Made by a program: the position numbers and the translations under genes
In this document: positions 1 through 8,656 of the stretch, piece after piece
How positions within the stretch are numbered: position 1 is the first letter of the stretch
Layout: each line of letters starts with the position of its first letter
Notes under the pieces: generated by a model
Database searches by the model: none
Seen by the model: only the letters and a program-made list of their open reading frames with translations
What the model was told of the DNA's origin: nothing
From: Fibrobacter sp.
GTDB lineage: Bacteria > Fibrobacterota > Fibrobacteria > Fibrobacterales > Fibrobacteraceae
Reading direction: 5' to 3'
DNA length: 64,000 bases
NCBI GenBank assembly: GCA_024398875.1
Contig: JAKSIJ010000003.1
Location: 186,001-250,000, forward strand

Positions 1-193
1 CCAGGCCAACTACCAGGGTGCAAAAATCGTCGTCTATGTGGATGGCAACAAGGCTCAGGCAGGCGAATTCGAGTTCAAGGATCTCCGCGATGGCACCATG
101 CACGTGGGTAATGCAGACGCAATCATAAAGCAACTCATAATCAATTCACAATTCACAATTCAAAATTCAAAATTAATATCTCATACTTCATAA
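1..193 (+). CDS. hisS: Probable histidine--tRNA ligase, C-terminal end (partial)
   Basis: An open frame enters from the left edge (codons from base 2) and stops at TAA 191-193. The residues GAKIVVYVDGNKAQAGEF followed by KDLRDGTMHV fit the last strands and helix of the class II aminoacyl-tRNA synthetase anticodon-binding domain as it ends in HisRS (pattern G-A ... G ... A-x-G ... KDLR-x-G). The family usually ends near the residues read here as IIKQL. The frame instead continues about 19 codons into an AT-rich heptamer array that supplies the stop. Only about 63 codons are visible, so the identity is inferred from this tail alone; another class II synthetase is possible but fits less well. 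Confidence 0.5.
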   Translation, partial: QANYQGAKIVVYVDGNKAQAGEFEFKDLRDGTMHVGNADAIIKQLIINSQFTIQNSKLISHTS

Positions 194-236
194 CTCATAA
201 TTCATAATTCAGCATTCTGCATTCATAATTTATAAT
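131..236. repeat. AT-rich heptamer repeat array A
   Basis: Short near-repeats of about 7 bp (AATTCAC, AATTCAA, AATTCAT, and the AATGCAG type read on the opposite strand) run from the end of the hisS fragment to the ATG of the next gene. The same units recur at 17333-17475, 19842-20190, 35802-35917 and 44319-44360, and inside genes at 7494-7528, 8051-8094 and 40391-40480. The array supplies the stop codon of the upstream gene. No clear ribosome binding site is left in front of the gene at 235. Confidence 0.8.
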
Positions 237-1893
237 GATGTCTCCTCTCAAAGCCCTTCTCAGCATTCTCAGTCTTTTCGTGGTTCTCGCCGTCGTTGCG
301 GTGGTTTACCCCGAGGGCGGCATCCAGATTGGCGATAAGACGCTCCGCTACCCGAAGCTGACGGACATTTTCGTGAAAGCGAACTCCGACAGTACAGCAG
401 ATAGTGCCGCCGTAGATCCCGAGGAAGCCATCCGGCAGATGATGGAGGCCACCAAGCGGAAGGAATTTGCCGCCTACACGGATTCTCTAAAGTATTACGA
501 AGATTTCTTCAAGAATGCTAGAACCCGCATCGACGTTCCCAACGATGACCCTACCTGGTTTGACAGGTTCTTCCTTCATCTGCAACTGGCAGAACTGGAT
601 TCCAGCATGGTGCACATCGTCCACTATGGCGATTCCCAGCTGGAAGAAGACCGCATTTCCGCCACCATTCGTGAGGATTTGCAAACAGAATTTGGCGGAG
701 CAGGTCCTGGCATGATGCCCCCAATCATGACCGTTCCCTCCCAAACCACAAGCCATTACAACGAGGGCGCTCTCCAGCGCTACATCCTCTTTGGCCCCAA
801 GGAGGAAGAAGCCAGCCATAACCGTTATGGTCCGCTGGCACAGTTTGCAGACCTGAACGGCTCCGCCGTCATCAGCATCAAGAAAAGAGATGACCGCAAG
901 AATGCCTTCCCCCATGTGGGCGGTTACAACACGGTCAAGGTTTTGGCTGGCAAACGCGGCAACCTGAAACTGCGGCTAGTTTATGCAAGAACCTTCGTGG
1001 AAGATATTCCAGAAGATGCGGACTCCGCCGCAGCCGCAAAACCGCCCAAGCGAACCATCAAGAATGTGGAAGCTGAGCCCCCTACCGTCGAGACCTTCAA
1101 CAAGCTGAAAGTCTACACCTGGAAACTCCCCGACACCACATCTAGCGCCAAAATTTATCTCAGCGGCAATACCGAAATCTATGCCGTCTCTGCTGATGGC
1201 GCTTACGGTGTCGCCGTGGATAACGTCGCCATGCGCGGAAGCAGCGGTACCATATTCCACCGCATCGATACTGAACTTCTCTCAGAAGCCTATAAGGCCA
1301 TGAACGTCCGTCTTATCATCATGGAATACGGCGGAAATCTGGTTCCCGGCACCAACAAGAGCAACGTGGAATGGACGCGTAAACTCATAACGCGGCAAAT
1401 TCAGGCTATTCAGAAGGCAAATCCCGATGCAGACATCATCTTCTTCGGCCCCGCAGACATGGCCAAACAGGTGGATGGAAGCTGGAAGACATACCCCGGA
1501 CTTGCCCTCACCATCAAGACGCTGCGTGAAGTTGCTTTGGACAACGGTGTCGCCTTCTGGGACATGCATCGCGTGATGGGCGGAAACGGTTCCATGATCA
1601 AATGGGTCCAGAAGGAACCTGCCCTCGGTTTTACAGACCACATCCACTTTACACGCCGCGGAGCCGCCTACATGGCCGACTTGTTCAGTTCCACACTCCG
1701 CATGTACTACGACTACTTCCAGTTTAGAGACCGGCATAAGATTGACGACAACAAGTTGAACGAAATTCGTGATTATGCAGATTCTCTGAAGAATGCCGAC
1801 ACATTGAAGCTGGATTCTGCAAAGACGGATTCCACGGCCACAACGGCAAAGCCGTCAAATTTCGTTCAGCAGGCTCCGGAGGGAAATCCGTGA
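235..1893 (+). CDS. Membrane-anchored SGNH/GDSL-hydrolase-like protein
   Basis: The 552-residue protein has one N-terminal membrane segment (about residues 6-27), so the rest should be periplasmic. It keeps the SGNH blocks: YGDSQ with the nucleophile candidate Ser134, MEYGGN with Asn368 in the oxyanion position, and DHIH with Asp468/His471 as the Asp-x-x-His pair. Such proteins act as O-acetyl-transferases or esterases on glycans and often work beside MBOAT acyltransferases. It overlaps the next gene, a second SGNH-like protein, by 4 bp (GTGA), and an MBOAT gene follows, so the trio is probably one O-acylation unit. The C-terminal 60 residues are Asp/Ser/Lys-rich. The target glycan is unknown. 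The start is one of two adjacent ATGs. Confidence 0.75.
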   Translation: MMSPLKALLSILSLFVVLAVVAVVYPEGGIQIGDKTLRYPKLTDIFVKANSDSTADSAAVDPEEAIRQMMEATKRKEFAAYTDSLKYYEDFFKNARTRIDVPNDDPTWFDRFFLHLQLAELDSSMVHIVHYGDSQLEEDRISATIREDLQTEFGGAGPGMMPPIMTVPSQTTSHYNEGALQRYILFGPKEEEASHNRYGPLAQFADLNGSAVISIKKRDDRKNAFPHVGGYNTVKVLAGKRGNLKLRLVYARTFVEDIPEDADSAAAAKPPKRTIKNVEAEPPTVETFNKLKVYTWKLPDTTSSAKIYLSGNTEIYAVSADGAYGVAVDNVAMRGSSGTIFHRIDTELLSEAYKAMNVRLIIMEYGGNLVPGTNKSNVEWTRKLITRQIQAIQKANPDADIIFFGPADMAKQVDGSWKTYPGLALTIKTLREVALDNGVAFWDMHRVMGGNGSMIKWVQKEPALGFTDHIHFTRRGAAYMADLFSSTLRMYYDYFQFRDRHKIDDNKLNEIRDYADSLKNADTLKLDSAKTDSTATTAKPSNFVQQAPEGNP

Positions 1894-3551
1894 CTTTCCC
1901 CGCCGTAGACATCGCCAAAATTTTGCGGAGTACCGCCTTCGTTATCTTGTGCGCTCTTGTTGTCGCGGCTTTTGCAGCTAGCCCCAAAACGACGACAAAG
2001 CCCGCTACAAAGCCAGCTCCCGGCACCTACAATCTGGATTTTTCAAAATACGATTTCATCGACACCACACTGAACATCATCCAGTTCCCTCGGGGAAACG
2101 CCACTTTCGAAGCCTTCTTCCAGAAGATGGACACTCTGGTCTTCGAAAATAAAGGTCAGGTTCGCATTCTCCACATCGGAGGCTCCCACCTGCAGGCCGA
2201 TGTGATTTCAGGCCGTATCCGCGAGCACCTCATCAAGGAATATCCTGGTGCAAGCGCAGGCCGCGGATTCATCTTCCCCTACTCTGCCGCCCGCACCAAC
2301 ACGCCGGCCACGTACGCCAGCTATTATCAAGGCATCTGGGACAAGAATAAGAACGTCCAGAAAGAAATCACAAAGCCTCTCGGCCTTCTGGGAATTGCCG
2401 TCAGCACTCGCGACCCGCGTGCAGAAATAACGCTTCTCTTGGACAAATACAACTCCGAGCCCATGTGGGGAGAAACAAAATTCCGTCTGTTTGGATTCAG
2501 CGACAATAATGATGTGGTGCCCGTGCTCCGCGTTGATTCTACCGACATTCAAGGCGTACATGACACGGTGAGCCAGAGCTATGTATTCACTAGCCCGAGG
2601 CCCATTGATAGTATCCACATTCAGTTTCGCTGGATTGACACGTTGCAACAAGCGACAGTGGCCAAATTCATCACGGATTCCCTCATCCAGGATTCCATTA
2701 TGCGGGCAACCCTGGATTCCCTCCAAAAAGATTCATCTCTGAAAAATGCAAATGCAGACTCAGCCAATGCCGTGAAAAAAGATGTACCACAAAATGTGGC
2801 GCTTCCCCTGGATTCCATGTTCCAAGGGGAATGCGACGTGCTGGATACCGCCTGCCTCACCAAAGATGAATTGGCTTCCAAGGACACGACGGCCAAAGAC
2901 TCCGCTCTCGCGCAAATTCCGGATTCCACGCTAAAGAATGCTAGACCACACTTCACCCTCACAGGCATTATTGCAGAAACAGACAATCCGGGCATTACCT
3001 ACACCAACGTAGGCATCAACGGAGCCAAGGTCCACGACTACTTTGAGGAAGTCTGCCCGCTCTTTGAAAAGGAAATGGAGTACTACAAACCGGATTTGGT
3101 CATCTTCGCCATCGGCATCAATGACGCAAACGTGGAGCATTTCGACGACAAGCAGTTCCGGGATGACTACGACAAACTCATTGCCCGCATCAAGAAGGTA
3201 AGCCCCAACACCGCTTTCATTTTCGAAACTAACAACGACAGCTTCCGCAAAGTCCGCAAAAAACGTTTTGTCCAGCACCCCAACGGCGAAATTGCCCGAA
3301 AGAGCTTCTTCATGCTGGCTGAAAAACACAGCGCTGGCGTGTGGGACAAATTCAGCATTATGGGCGGCCTCGGCTCCATGGCCAAATGGGAAAAGGCGGA
3401 CCTTGCCAAAAACGACAAAGTGCATTTTAAGATGGCCGGATATCAACTGCTGGGCGACATGTTCTACAAAGCTTTGATTCAAGCCTACCAGGAACACATC
3501 GCCAACCTCCCTGCCGTTGAACCCAAGAACGCGGAACCAGTATCGAAGTAA
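1890..3551 (+). CDS. Second SGNH-hydrolase-like protein, exported
   Basis: The 553-residue protein starts at GTG inside the stop of the preceding gene (GTGA overlap), which implies translational coupling. A hydrophobic segment at about residues 11-30 is a signal peptide or anchor. SGNH blocks are HIGGSH (Ser99), AIGIND (Asn411/Asp412) and DKVHF (Asp509/His512). A long Asp/Ser/Lys-rich insert at about residues 255-350 lies between the first and later blocks. It is similar in layout to the upstream protein, so the two are probably diverged duplicates with different roles, for example acyl carrier and final transferase as in alginate O-acetylation. That role split is inference. Confidence 0.75.
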   Translation: MTFPAVDIAKILRSTAFVILCALVVAAFAASPKTTTKPATKPAPGTYNLDFSKYDFIDTTLNIIQFPRGNATFEAFFQKMDTLVFENKGQVRILHIGGSHLQADVISGRIREHLIKEYPGASAGRGFIFPYSAARTNTPATYASYYQGIWDKNKNVQKEITKPLGLLGIAVSTRDPRAEITLLLDKYNSEPMWGETKFRLFGFSDNNDVVPVLRVDSTDIQGVHDTVSQSYVFTSPRPIDSIHIQFRWIDTLQQATVAKFITDSLIQDSIMRATLDSLQKDSSLKNANADSANAVKKDVPQNVALPLDSMFQGECDVLDTACLTKDELASKDTTAKDSALAQIPDSTLKNARPHFTLTGIIAETDNPGITYTNVGINGAKVHDYFEEVCPLFEKEMEYYKPDLVIFAIGINDANVEHFDDKQFRDDYDKLIARIKKVSPNTAFIFETNNDSFRKVRKKRFVQHPNGEIARKSFFMLAEKHSAGVWDKFSIMGGLGSMAKWEKADLAKNDKVHFKMAGYQLLGDMFYKALIQAYQEHIANLPAVEPKNAEPVSK

Positions 3552-3556
3552 TAGAC

Positions 3557-5407
3557 ATGCTTGACTATATCATTCCATACTTGACACGAACCTTTGCATT
3601 CGACCCCAACAGTCCCTTGCTCTTCACCCAGTTCTACTTCTGGGGATTCTTTGCTGTCGTGTTCGCTGTGTTCTCCCTGGTTCACAGGCGACTTCTCCTG
3701 CGCAATGCATTCCTTTTTGCCACAAGCCTTTTCTTTTACTATAAAACCAGCGGCAGTTATGTCTGCATCCTCGCCTTCTGCGTTGTAGCAAACTTCTTCA
3801 TCGGGAAATGGATTGAAAAAGCCGAAGTCAAATGGAAGAAGAAATTCTGGATGATTCTCGTCGTCATCATCGACCTCCTGGTGCTTTGCTACTACAAGTA
3901 TTCCTACTTCTTCCTGGACGCCCTCTACGATTTCACGGGCATCGAGCTTCACGTATACAACTTCTTTGCCGCCGCCAGCAACAAGATGTTCGGCACGCAC
4001 TCCCTCGTCGATCAAATCATTCTACCGGTGGGTATTTCCTTCTTTACCTTCCAGGCCATGAGTTACTGCATCGACATCTATCGCGGTAAAATCAAGGCCG
4101 TCAAAAACATTCTGGATTTCGGTTTCTACCTCTCCTTCTTTCCGCAGTTAGTCGCCGGCCCCATCGTGCGCGCCGACAAGTTCGTGCCACAACTCTACAA
4201 GAAATACTTCCTCCCCCGCCGCGCCTTCGGCATCGCCGTGTTCTGGATTTTGAATGGGTTGGCGAAAAAGATCATTTTGAGCGATTACCTCGCCACAAAC
4301 TTTGTGGACCGCGTTTTCGATACGCCGCTTCTCTTCACAGGCCTTGAAAACCTCATCGCCCTCTTTGCATACTCCCTGCAGGTTTATGCAGACTTCTCCG
4401 GCTATACGGACATCGCCATCGGTGTCGCCCTCCTCATGGGATTCCGCCTGCCCCAGAACTTCAACAGCCCCTACAAGGCGTTAAGCCCCACAGAATTCTG
4501 GCGGCGCTGGCACATCAGCCTTTCCAGTTGGTGGCGCGACTATCTCTATATTCCCCTGGGCGGTAACCGCAACGCATCCGTCGGCACTTACTTCTGGATG
4601 GGCTTCTTGAGCCTGGTAGCCATTCTCCTCTCCGGAAGTGTCTGGGTGGGAATCGCCCTGGGTGTGTTCTTCCTCTACATCGCCATCTACGCCTACTTCA
4701 AGCCCGGTTCACGGAAATTCATCACCACCAACATGAACGCAATGGCCACCCAAATCGTGGGCGGCTGGTGGCACGGAGCCAGCTGGAACTTCATCATCTG
4801 GGGCGGCCTCAACGGCTTTGGCCAGGTATTCAATAAAATCTGGGTCAAGCGTAGCGCCACCTTCCGCGCATCCGCCGCACTCATCCTCTCTGCCGTAAGC
4901 GCCATCATCTTTAAGCACTATGGAACACCAATTTGCGCCATAACCGCCGTGTGGTTTGGAGTCATCTTCATCGGAGTTTGGAGCGTCATGATTTTCCGTC
5001 TCTTCTCTCAAAAGACATACAAATGGCTCTATACCGCCTGGAATGTGACCCTCACCTTCGTGTTCATCACCTTCACGCGCCTTTTCTTCCGCGCAGGCAG
5101 TAACCTTGACCCAGCCGAAGCCAACGAAGTGGCCTGGAATACCGCCAAGAACATGGTGAACCAGATGGGAACCGCCTGGAAGTGGGACACCATCCTCCCC
5201 ATCGCCTGGGAACACATCAACATCATACTGGTGTTCATCGCCGGCATGCTCATCCACTGGATTCCAAAGCGCGTCAAGAGTCGTTACCGCATCGCATTTG
5301 CGAGCCAGCCCATCCCCCTCATGGTGCTTTCAACGGCATTCATCATCTTCGTGATTTACCAGTTCATGAGCGCCGACAGCTGCCCCTTCATCTACTTCCA
5401 GTTCTAA
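3557..5407 (+). CDS. MBOAT family O-acyltransferase (AlgI-like)
   Basis: The 616-residue polytopic membrane protein carries the MBOAT signature: FWRRWHISLSSW with His319 and the conserved second histidine in GGWWHGASWNF (His406), with PLGGNR between them. AlgI and DltB relatives move an acyl group across the membrane to an extracellular acceptor, where SGNH partners complete transfer. It lies 5 bp after two such partners, so the three genes form one export-linked acylation operon. It is longer than typical AlgI (about 470-520 residues), with extra hydrophobic segments between the two histidine blocks and at the C-terminus. Acetyl is the likely donor group, but the sequence does not fix this. 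Confidence 0.9.
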   Translation: MLDYIIPYLTRTFAFDPNSPLLFTQFYFWGFFAVVFAVFSLVHRRLLLRNAFLFATSLFFYYKTSGSYVCILAFCVVANFFIGKWIEKAEVKWKKKFWMILVVIIDLLVLCYYKYSYFFLDALYDFTGIELHVYNFFAAASNKMFGTHSLVDQIILPVGISFFTFQAMSYCIDIYRGKIKAVKNILDFGFYLSFFPQLVAGPIVRADKFVPQLYKKYFLPRRAFGIAVFWILNGLAKKIILSDYLATNFVDRVFDTPLLFTGLENLIALFAYSLQVYADFSGYTDIAIGVALLMGFRLPQNFNSPYKALSPTEFWRRWHISLSSWWRDYLYIPLGGNRNASVGTYFWMGFLSLVAILLSGSVWVGIALGVFFLYIAIYAYFKPGSRKFITTNMNAMATQIVGGWWHGASWNFIIWGGLNGFGQVFNKIWVKRSATFRASAALILSAVSAIIFKHYGTPICAITAVWFGVIFIGVWSVMIFRLFSQKTYKWLYTAWNVTLTFVFITFTRLFFRAGSNLDPAEANEVAWNTAKNMVNQMGTAWKWDTILPIAWEHINIILVFIAGMLIHWIPKRVKSRYRIAFASQPIPLMVLSTAFIIFVIYQFMSADSCPFIYFQF

Positions 5408-5506
5408 CCCGCTAAGTTTCGGGCTTCACAGGACTTCGCGGTTAAAATCTATCGGGGACCGCCGGCAAAATTCTTACGGCAGTTGTTTTGTAACTCAGAA
5501 AAAATT

Positions 5507-7123
5507 TTATTTCTGCTTTTTGAATTCCAGCGCCAGCATGGTGATGTCATCAAACTGGGGTGCGCCAGTAGCAAAATTCTTGACATTATCCTTGAGGCCA
5601 AGTACGAAATCCTTGGGTTCCATTCCGAAGTTCTTTTTGGCAAAATCCAGCAGTCTATAATCACCATACAGTTCATCGGAAGGAGTCACTGCTTCCGTCA
5701 CGCCATCAGTGTACAGGAGAAGCTTATCCCCTTCGGAAAGTTGTACGCTTTCGTGGGCGTATTTGATGTTCGGGAGTCCCGCCAGCGGGAAGTGATGTTT
5801 CCCTTTCAAAAAGCGAGCCTCGCCATTCAGCACCACCACGGGAGCATTGTGCCCCGCATTCACATAATCCAGAGTTCCCGTTTTCAGGTCGAGAATGCCG
5901 AGCCATGCCGTCACGAAGAGGTTGTCGTCATTGCCTTCGCAAAGGAGCCAGTTGGTGTGATTGAAGACATTCTCCAAGGAGATGTTCTGCATGGACTGGT
6001 CGCGGATGATGGTCTTCGCCACCACCATAAACAAGGCCGCAGGAACACCCTTACCAGAAACATCGCCGATGGCGATTCCCAGACGGTCTTCGCCAATCTC
6101 AAAGAAGTCGTAGAAATCCCCGCCCACTTCCTTTGCCGGGTGCATGTAGGCCCACAGGCGGTAATTCTCTGTATCCGGGAAGTTCTTCGGAAGCATGTTG
6201 GACTGAATCTTCGTCGCAACGGAGAGTTCCGCGCCAAGGCGTTCCTTTTCACGCAAGGATTCCACCATCTTGTTGATGCTGTCCGTCACCTGCCCCAGTT
6301 CATCCCGGCTGGTAATGCGAAGAGGCTGTTCCGGCAAATGTCCGTCGGCAACCTCGGCAAGACGCATGCGAATGCGGTTCACGCTCCGGAGCCAAAGCCC
6401 TAAGAAAACAATGAGGATTACGCAAGCAAGGAGCACGGAGAGAATGATGAACTTCAGGAATTTGCTACCCACAATCTCCGCATTCTCCCGAAGTTCCGAT
6501 ACATTCCGCCCCACCACAATAATGCCAACACTATTTCCGGCTTCATCCTTCAAAAGCTTGTAGAGACAGAAAACATAGTTACCCTCCACATTGGCTTCAC
6601 CAGAATATTCGCCCGTAGAGTCGAGAATGTCCGAGACCTTCTTATCGATGTAAGTGCCCACAATAGAAGTTCCATCTGGACGGCGGGTACTCCCCGCAGC
6701 ACGGATATAATGGCCTTCCTGATAGCCCATACCGTTTTCTTTTTCCACATATTTTAAGCCCTCATCCCCCGTGCGGACAAATGTATAAGAGAATGTGCGG
6801 GTCTTCTTTTCGTGGTCCCTGAACGGAGCGAGAAAAGCATGCTCTTCCGTGCCATCGCCAATGAGTTTATCACCCAGATAGAGTCCACCATCCTTGAGGT
6901 TCCACTCCCCCGGCCCAATCAAATCGCGAATGTAATTGATGTCCGAAACCAGACGATCCTTGATGAATTCTTCTTCCGTTTTATCAAAGCCCTTCGCCAT
7001 GGATTCTGCCAAGAAGAATACAAGAGCCGTACCAATCAGCAGGCACGCCAAGACCATCTTGGATGCAATGCTATGGAAAGTTATAAAACGCATGAAGAAA
7101 CTGCGTTCTAGCCATTTTTTCAT
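5507..7123 (-). CDS. HAMP and PP2C/SpoIIE-type serine phosphatase, membrane sensor
   Basis: The domain order is a membrane segment (about 20-42), an extracytoplasmic sensor resembling a single Cache domain, a second membrane segment (about 225-247), a HAMP linker, and a C-terminal PP2C-like phosphatase. Motifs GGDFYDFFEI, AIGDVSGKGVPAALFM and LLLYTDGVTEA are the metal-binding blocks of the RsbU/SpoIIE family. Proteins of this kind dephosphorylate anti-sigma-factor antagonists, but no partner-switch gene is visible nearby. The ATG at 7123 was chosen; an in-frame GTG three codons upstream (7132) is also possible, and neither has a strong ribosome binding site. Confidence 0.88.
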   Translation of the reverse strand: MKKWLERSFFMRFITFHSIASKMVLACLLIGTALVFFLAESMAKGFDKTEEEFIKDRLVSDINYIRDLIGPGEWNLKDGGLYLGDKLIGDGTEEHAFLAPFRDHEKKTRTFSYTFVRTGDEGLKYVEKENGMGYQEGHYIRAAGSTRRPDGTSIVGTYIDKKVSDILDSTGEYSGEANVEGNYVFCLYKLLKDEAGNSVGIIVVGRNVSELRENAEIVGSKFLKFIILSVLLACVILIVFLGLWLRSVNRIRMRLAEVADGHLPEQPLRITSRDELGQVTDSINKMVESLREKERLGAELSVATKIQSNMLPKNFPDTENYRLWAYMHPAKEVGGDFYDFFEIGEDRLGIAIGDVSGKGVPAALFMVVAKTIIRDQSMQNISLENVFNHTNWLLCEGNDDNLFVTAWLGILDLKTGTLDYVNAGHNAPVVVLNGEARFLKGKHHFPLAGLPNIKYAHESVQLSEGDKLLLYTDGVTEAVTPSDELYGDYRLLDFAKKNFGMEPKDFVLGLKDNVKNFATGAPQFDDITMLALEFKKQK

Positions 7124-7170
7124 AATAACCACGTGTCAAAAGTTTTCATCCAAATTAGTATATTTAAATC

Positions 7171-8604
7171 GTGACTAGCGATACGAACCCTTTAGAAAAG
7201 CGCATCAAGCGACAAATTCACGGGAAAAGCCACCGTTTTGTGGCCATTGCTCCCCTGGGCTTCGAAGAAACTCTCGTCCAGGAATTGGAAAATTTCAAAA
7301 TTGAAGGGGCTGTATTCAAGGTCATCGCCGACGGAAAGGTTGAATTCAACACAAAACTCGCGGAAGCCTGGAAAGCAGTGGCCTATAGCCGCATCGCAAA
7401 CCGCGTACTCATGGAAATAGGCGCATTCAACGCCACCAATTTCGGACAACTGGAAAAGAAAATCGCAGAGATCCCCTGGGAACTGTACCTGTTCAATGCA
7501 GAATGCAGAATGCGGAATGCAGAATTGATTTCAGACACAAACAGCGTTGACAACGCATGTTCTTTCAACATCCATGTGAGTTGCAAGCATTCCAGGCTCT
7601 ACCACAGCGATGCCATTGCGGAACGTGTTCTGCTGTTAATTTGTTCAAGATTACAAGATTTTGGGATAGAGGATGGGTTAGATGATAACGGCACCGCGGA
7701 CCCACAGAACCTCTACATTGATTTCGTCGATGACCGCTGCACCCTCTGGCTGGACCTCGCCGGCGAAGAGCTCTACAAGCGGGGCCATGAACGTTTTGTG
7801 GCAGAAGCGCCACTCAAGGAAACCATCGCCGCCGCCATGATTTTCGAAGCAATCCAAATTGTAAAATCAGCCGCAAAGCCCTCTAATGAATCGCGCGGCA
7901 TCACAACCATTGTCGATCCTATGGCTGGCAGCGGCACCTTCAGCCTAGAAGCCGCCTATATGGCAAACGGTCTCATTCCCGGAATGAGCCGTGATTTTGC
8001 GCTGAAGCATCAGCCCGGCTTCAAAGAAGCAACGTGGAAGCATATTTGCTCACAATTCACAATTCAAGATTCAAAATGCAAAATGGAAAATGAGGGAAAT
8101 CATTTTCAAACAAAGTGCTGTAAATCAAGCAACGTCATTGCGAGCCCTTCAGGGCGCGGCAATCTTTTAAAAATTCTCACATCGGATATTTCTGAACGGG
8201 CGATAAACATCATCCGCCACAACGTGGAGCATTGTCCGCTGGCAGAAATTGCACCTGAAGCCATACAGCCGCAACTGAAGGATTTCTTCTGCTATAATTT
8301 TGAGGAAATTGCCTCAAGCAATTCTGGTCCCGTCCTCATTCTCCTGAATCCGCCTTACGGAAAACGATTGAATTTTGATGCACCGGCGCTGTACTCTAAA
8401 ATCGGGAAATTCCTGAATGATGCTCTGCGCAAGAATGGCTACAGTCAAGCCAAAGGCATTCATGTGGCTATACTTGCGCCTAAGGGCGAATGCCGCGAAA
8501 ATCTTCTCCAGGAATGTGCACTTTTAAATCCTGCGAAAAATGATGCCGCCAAAGAAATAAAAACCAGTCACGGCGGCATCAGCCTCTCCGCACTGTTCTG
8601 CTAA
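7171..8604 (+). CDS. THUMP-domain rRNA (guanine-N2)-methyltransferase, RlmL/YpsC type
   Basis: The N-terminal THUMP region is followed by a Rossmann methyltransferase with DPMAGSGTFSLEAA (SAM motif, from Asp249) and NPPYGKR (from Asn393), the catalytic NPPY of N2-guanine methylases. The family methylates 23S rRNA. It starts with GTG at 7171. Two segments look like acquired repeats translated in frame: residues about 109-120 (heptamer AATGCAG, read as NAECRMRNAEL) and residues about 294-332 (AATTCAC-type heptamers followed by a palindromic element). Both fall between conserved blocks, so the enzyme may still work. It is divergent from the bottom-strand phosphatase, with 47 bp between them. Confidence 0.85.
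   Translation: MTSDTNPLEKRIKRQIHGKSHRFVAIAPLGFEETLVQELENFKIEGAVFKVIADGKVEFNTKLAEAWKAVAYSRIANRVLMEIGAFNATNFGQLEKKIAEIPWELYLFNAECRMRNAELISDTNSVDNACSFNIHVSCKHSRLYHSDAIAERVLLLICSRLQDFGIEDGLDDNGTADPQNLYIDFVDDRCTLWLDLAGEELYKRGHERFVAEAPLKETIAAAMIFEAIQIVKSAAKPSNESRGITTIVDPMAGSGTFSLEAAYMANGLIPGMSRDFALKHQPGFKEATWKHICSQFTIQDSKCKMENEGNHFQTKCCKSSNVIASPSGRGNLLKILTSDISERAINIIRHNVEHCPLAEIAPEAIQPQLKDFFCYNFEEIASSNSGPVLILLNPPYGKRLNFDAPALYSKIGKFLNDALRKNGYSQAKGIHVAILAPKGECRENLLQECALLNPAKNDAAKEIKTSHGGISLSALFC
7494..7528. repeat. In-frame heptamer array B inside the THUMP methyltransferase
   Basis: Four consecutive 7-bp units of the AATGCAG type (one is AATGCGG) lie within the coding frame. Because 21 bp equals three heptamers and seven codons, the array encodes a 7-residue periodic peptide (NAECRMR, then NAEL). 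The same unit occurs on the opposite strand in the intergenic arrays at 35890-35915 and 44330-44352. Confidence 0.8.
8051..8164. repeat. In-frame heptamer array C plus palindromic element
   Basis: AATTCAC and AATTCAA-type units at 8051-8094 are followed by the palindrome-like element at 8134-8164, which begins GTCATTGCGAG and ends GCGCGGCAATC. The outer arms ATTGC and GCAAT are complementary, as are the inner CCCT and AGGG. Elements with these ends are familiar as dispersed intergenic palindromes in many bacteria; here one is translated as part of a methyltransferase. The whole 114 bp keeps the frame open. Confidence 0.7.
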
Positions 8605-8607
8605 GTT

Positions 8608-8648
8608 CGCTCGCATAAAGCGCAAAAACTTCAAATTCGCACTTCGTG
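8608..8648. repeat. Dispersed repeat, copy 1
   Basis: About 40 bp containing CGCATAAAGCGCAAAAAC and TTCAAATTCGCACTTCGTG. It nearly matches 11004-11044 (CGCATCAAGCGCAAAAC, then the same TTCAAATTCGCACTTCGTG). The two copies lie in the same orientation and bracket the methyltransferase and the DUF4143 ATPase genes. Confidence 0.7.
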
Positions 8649-8656
8649 TGAACTAG

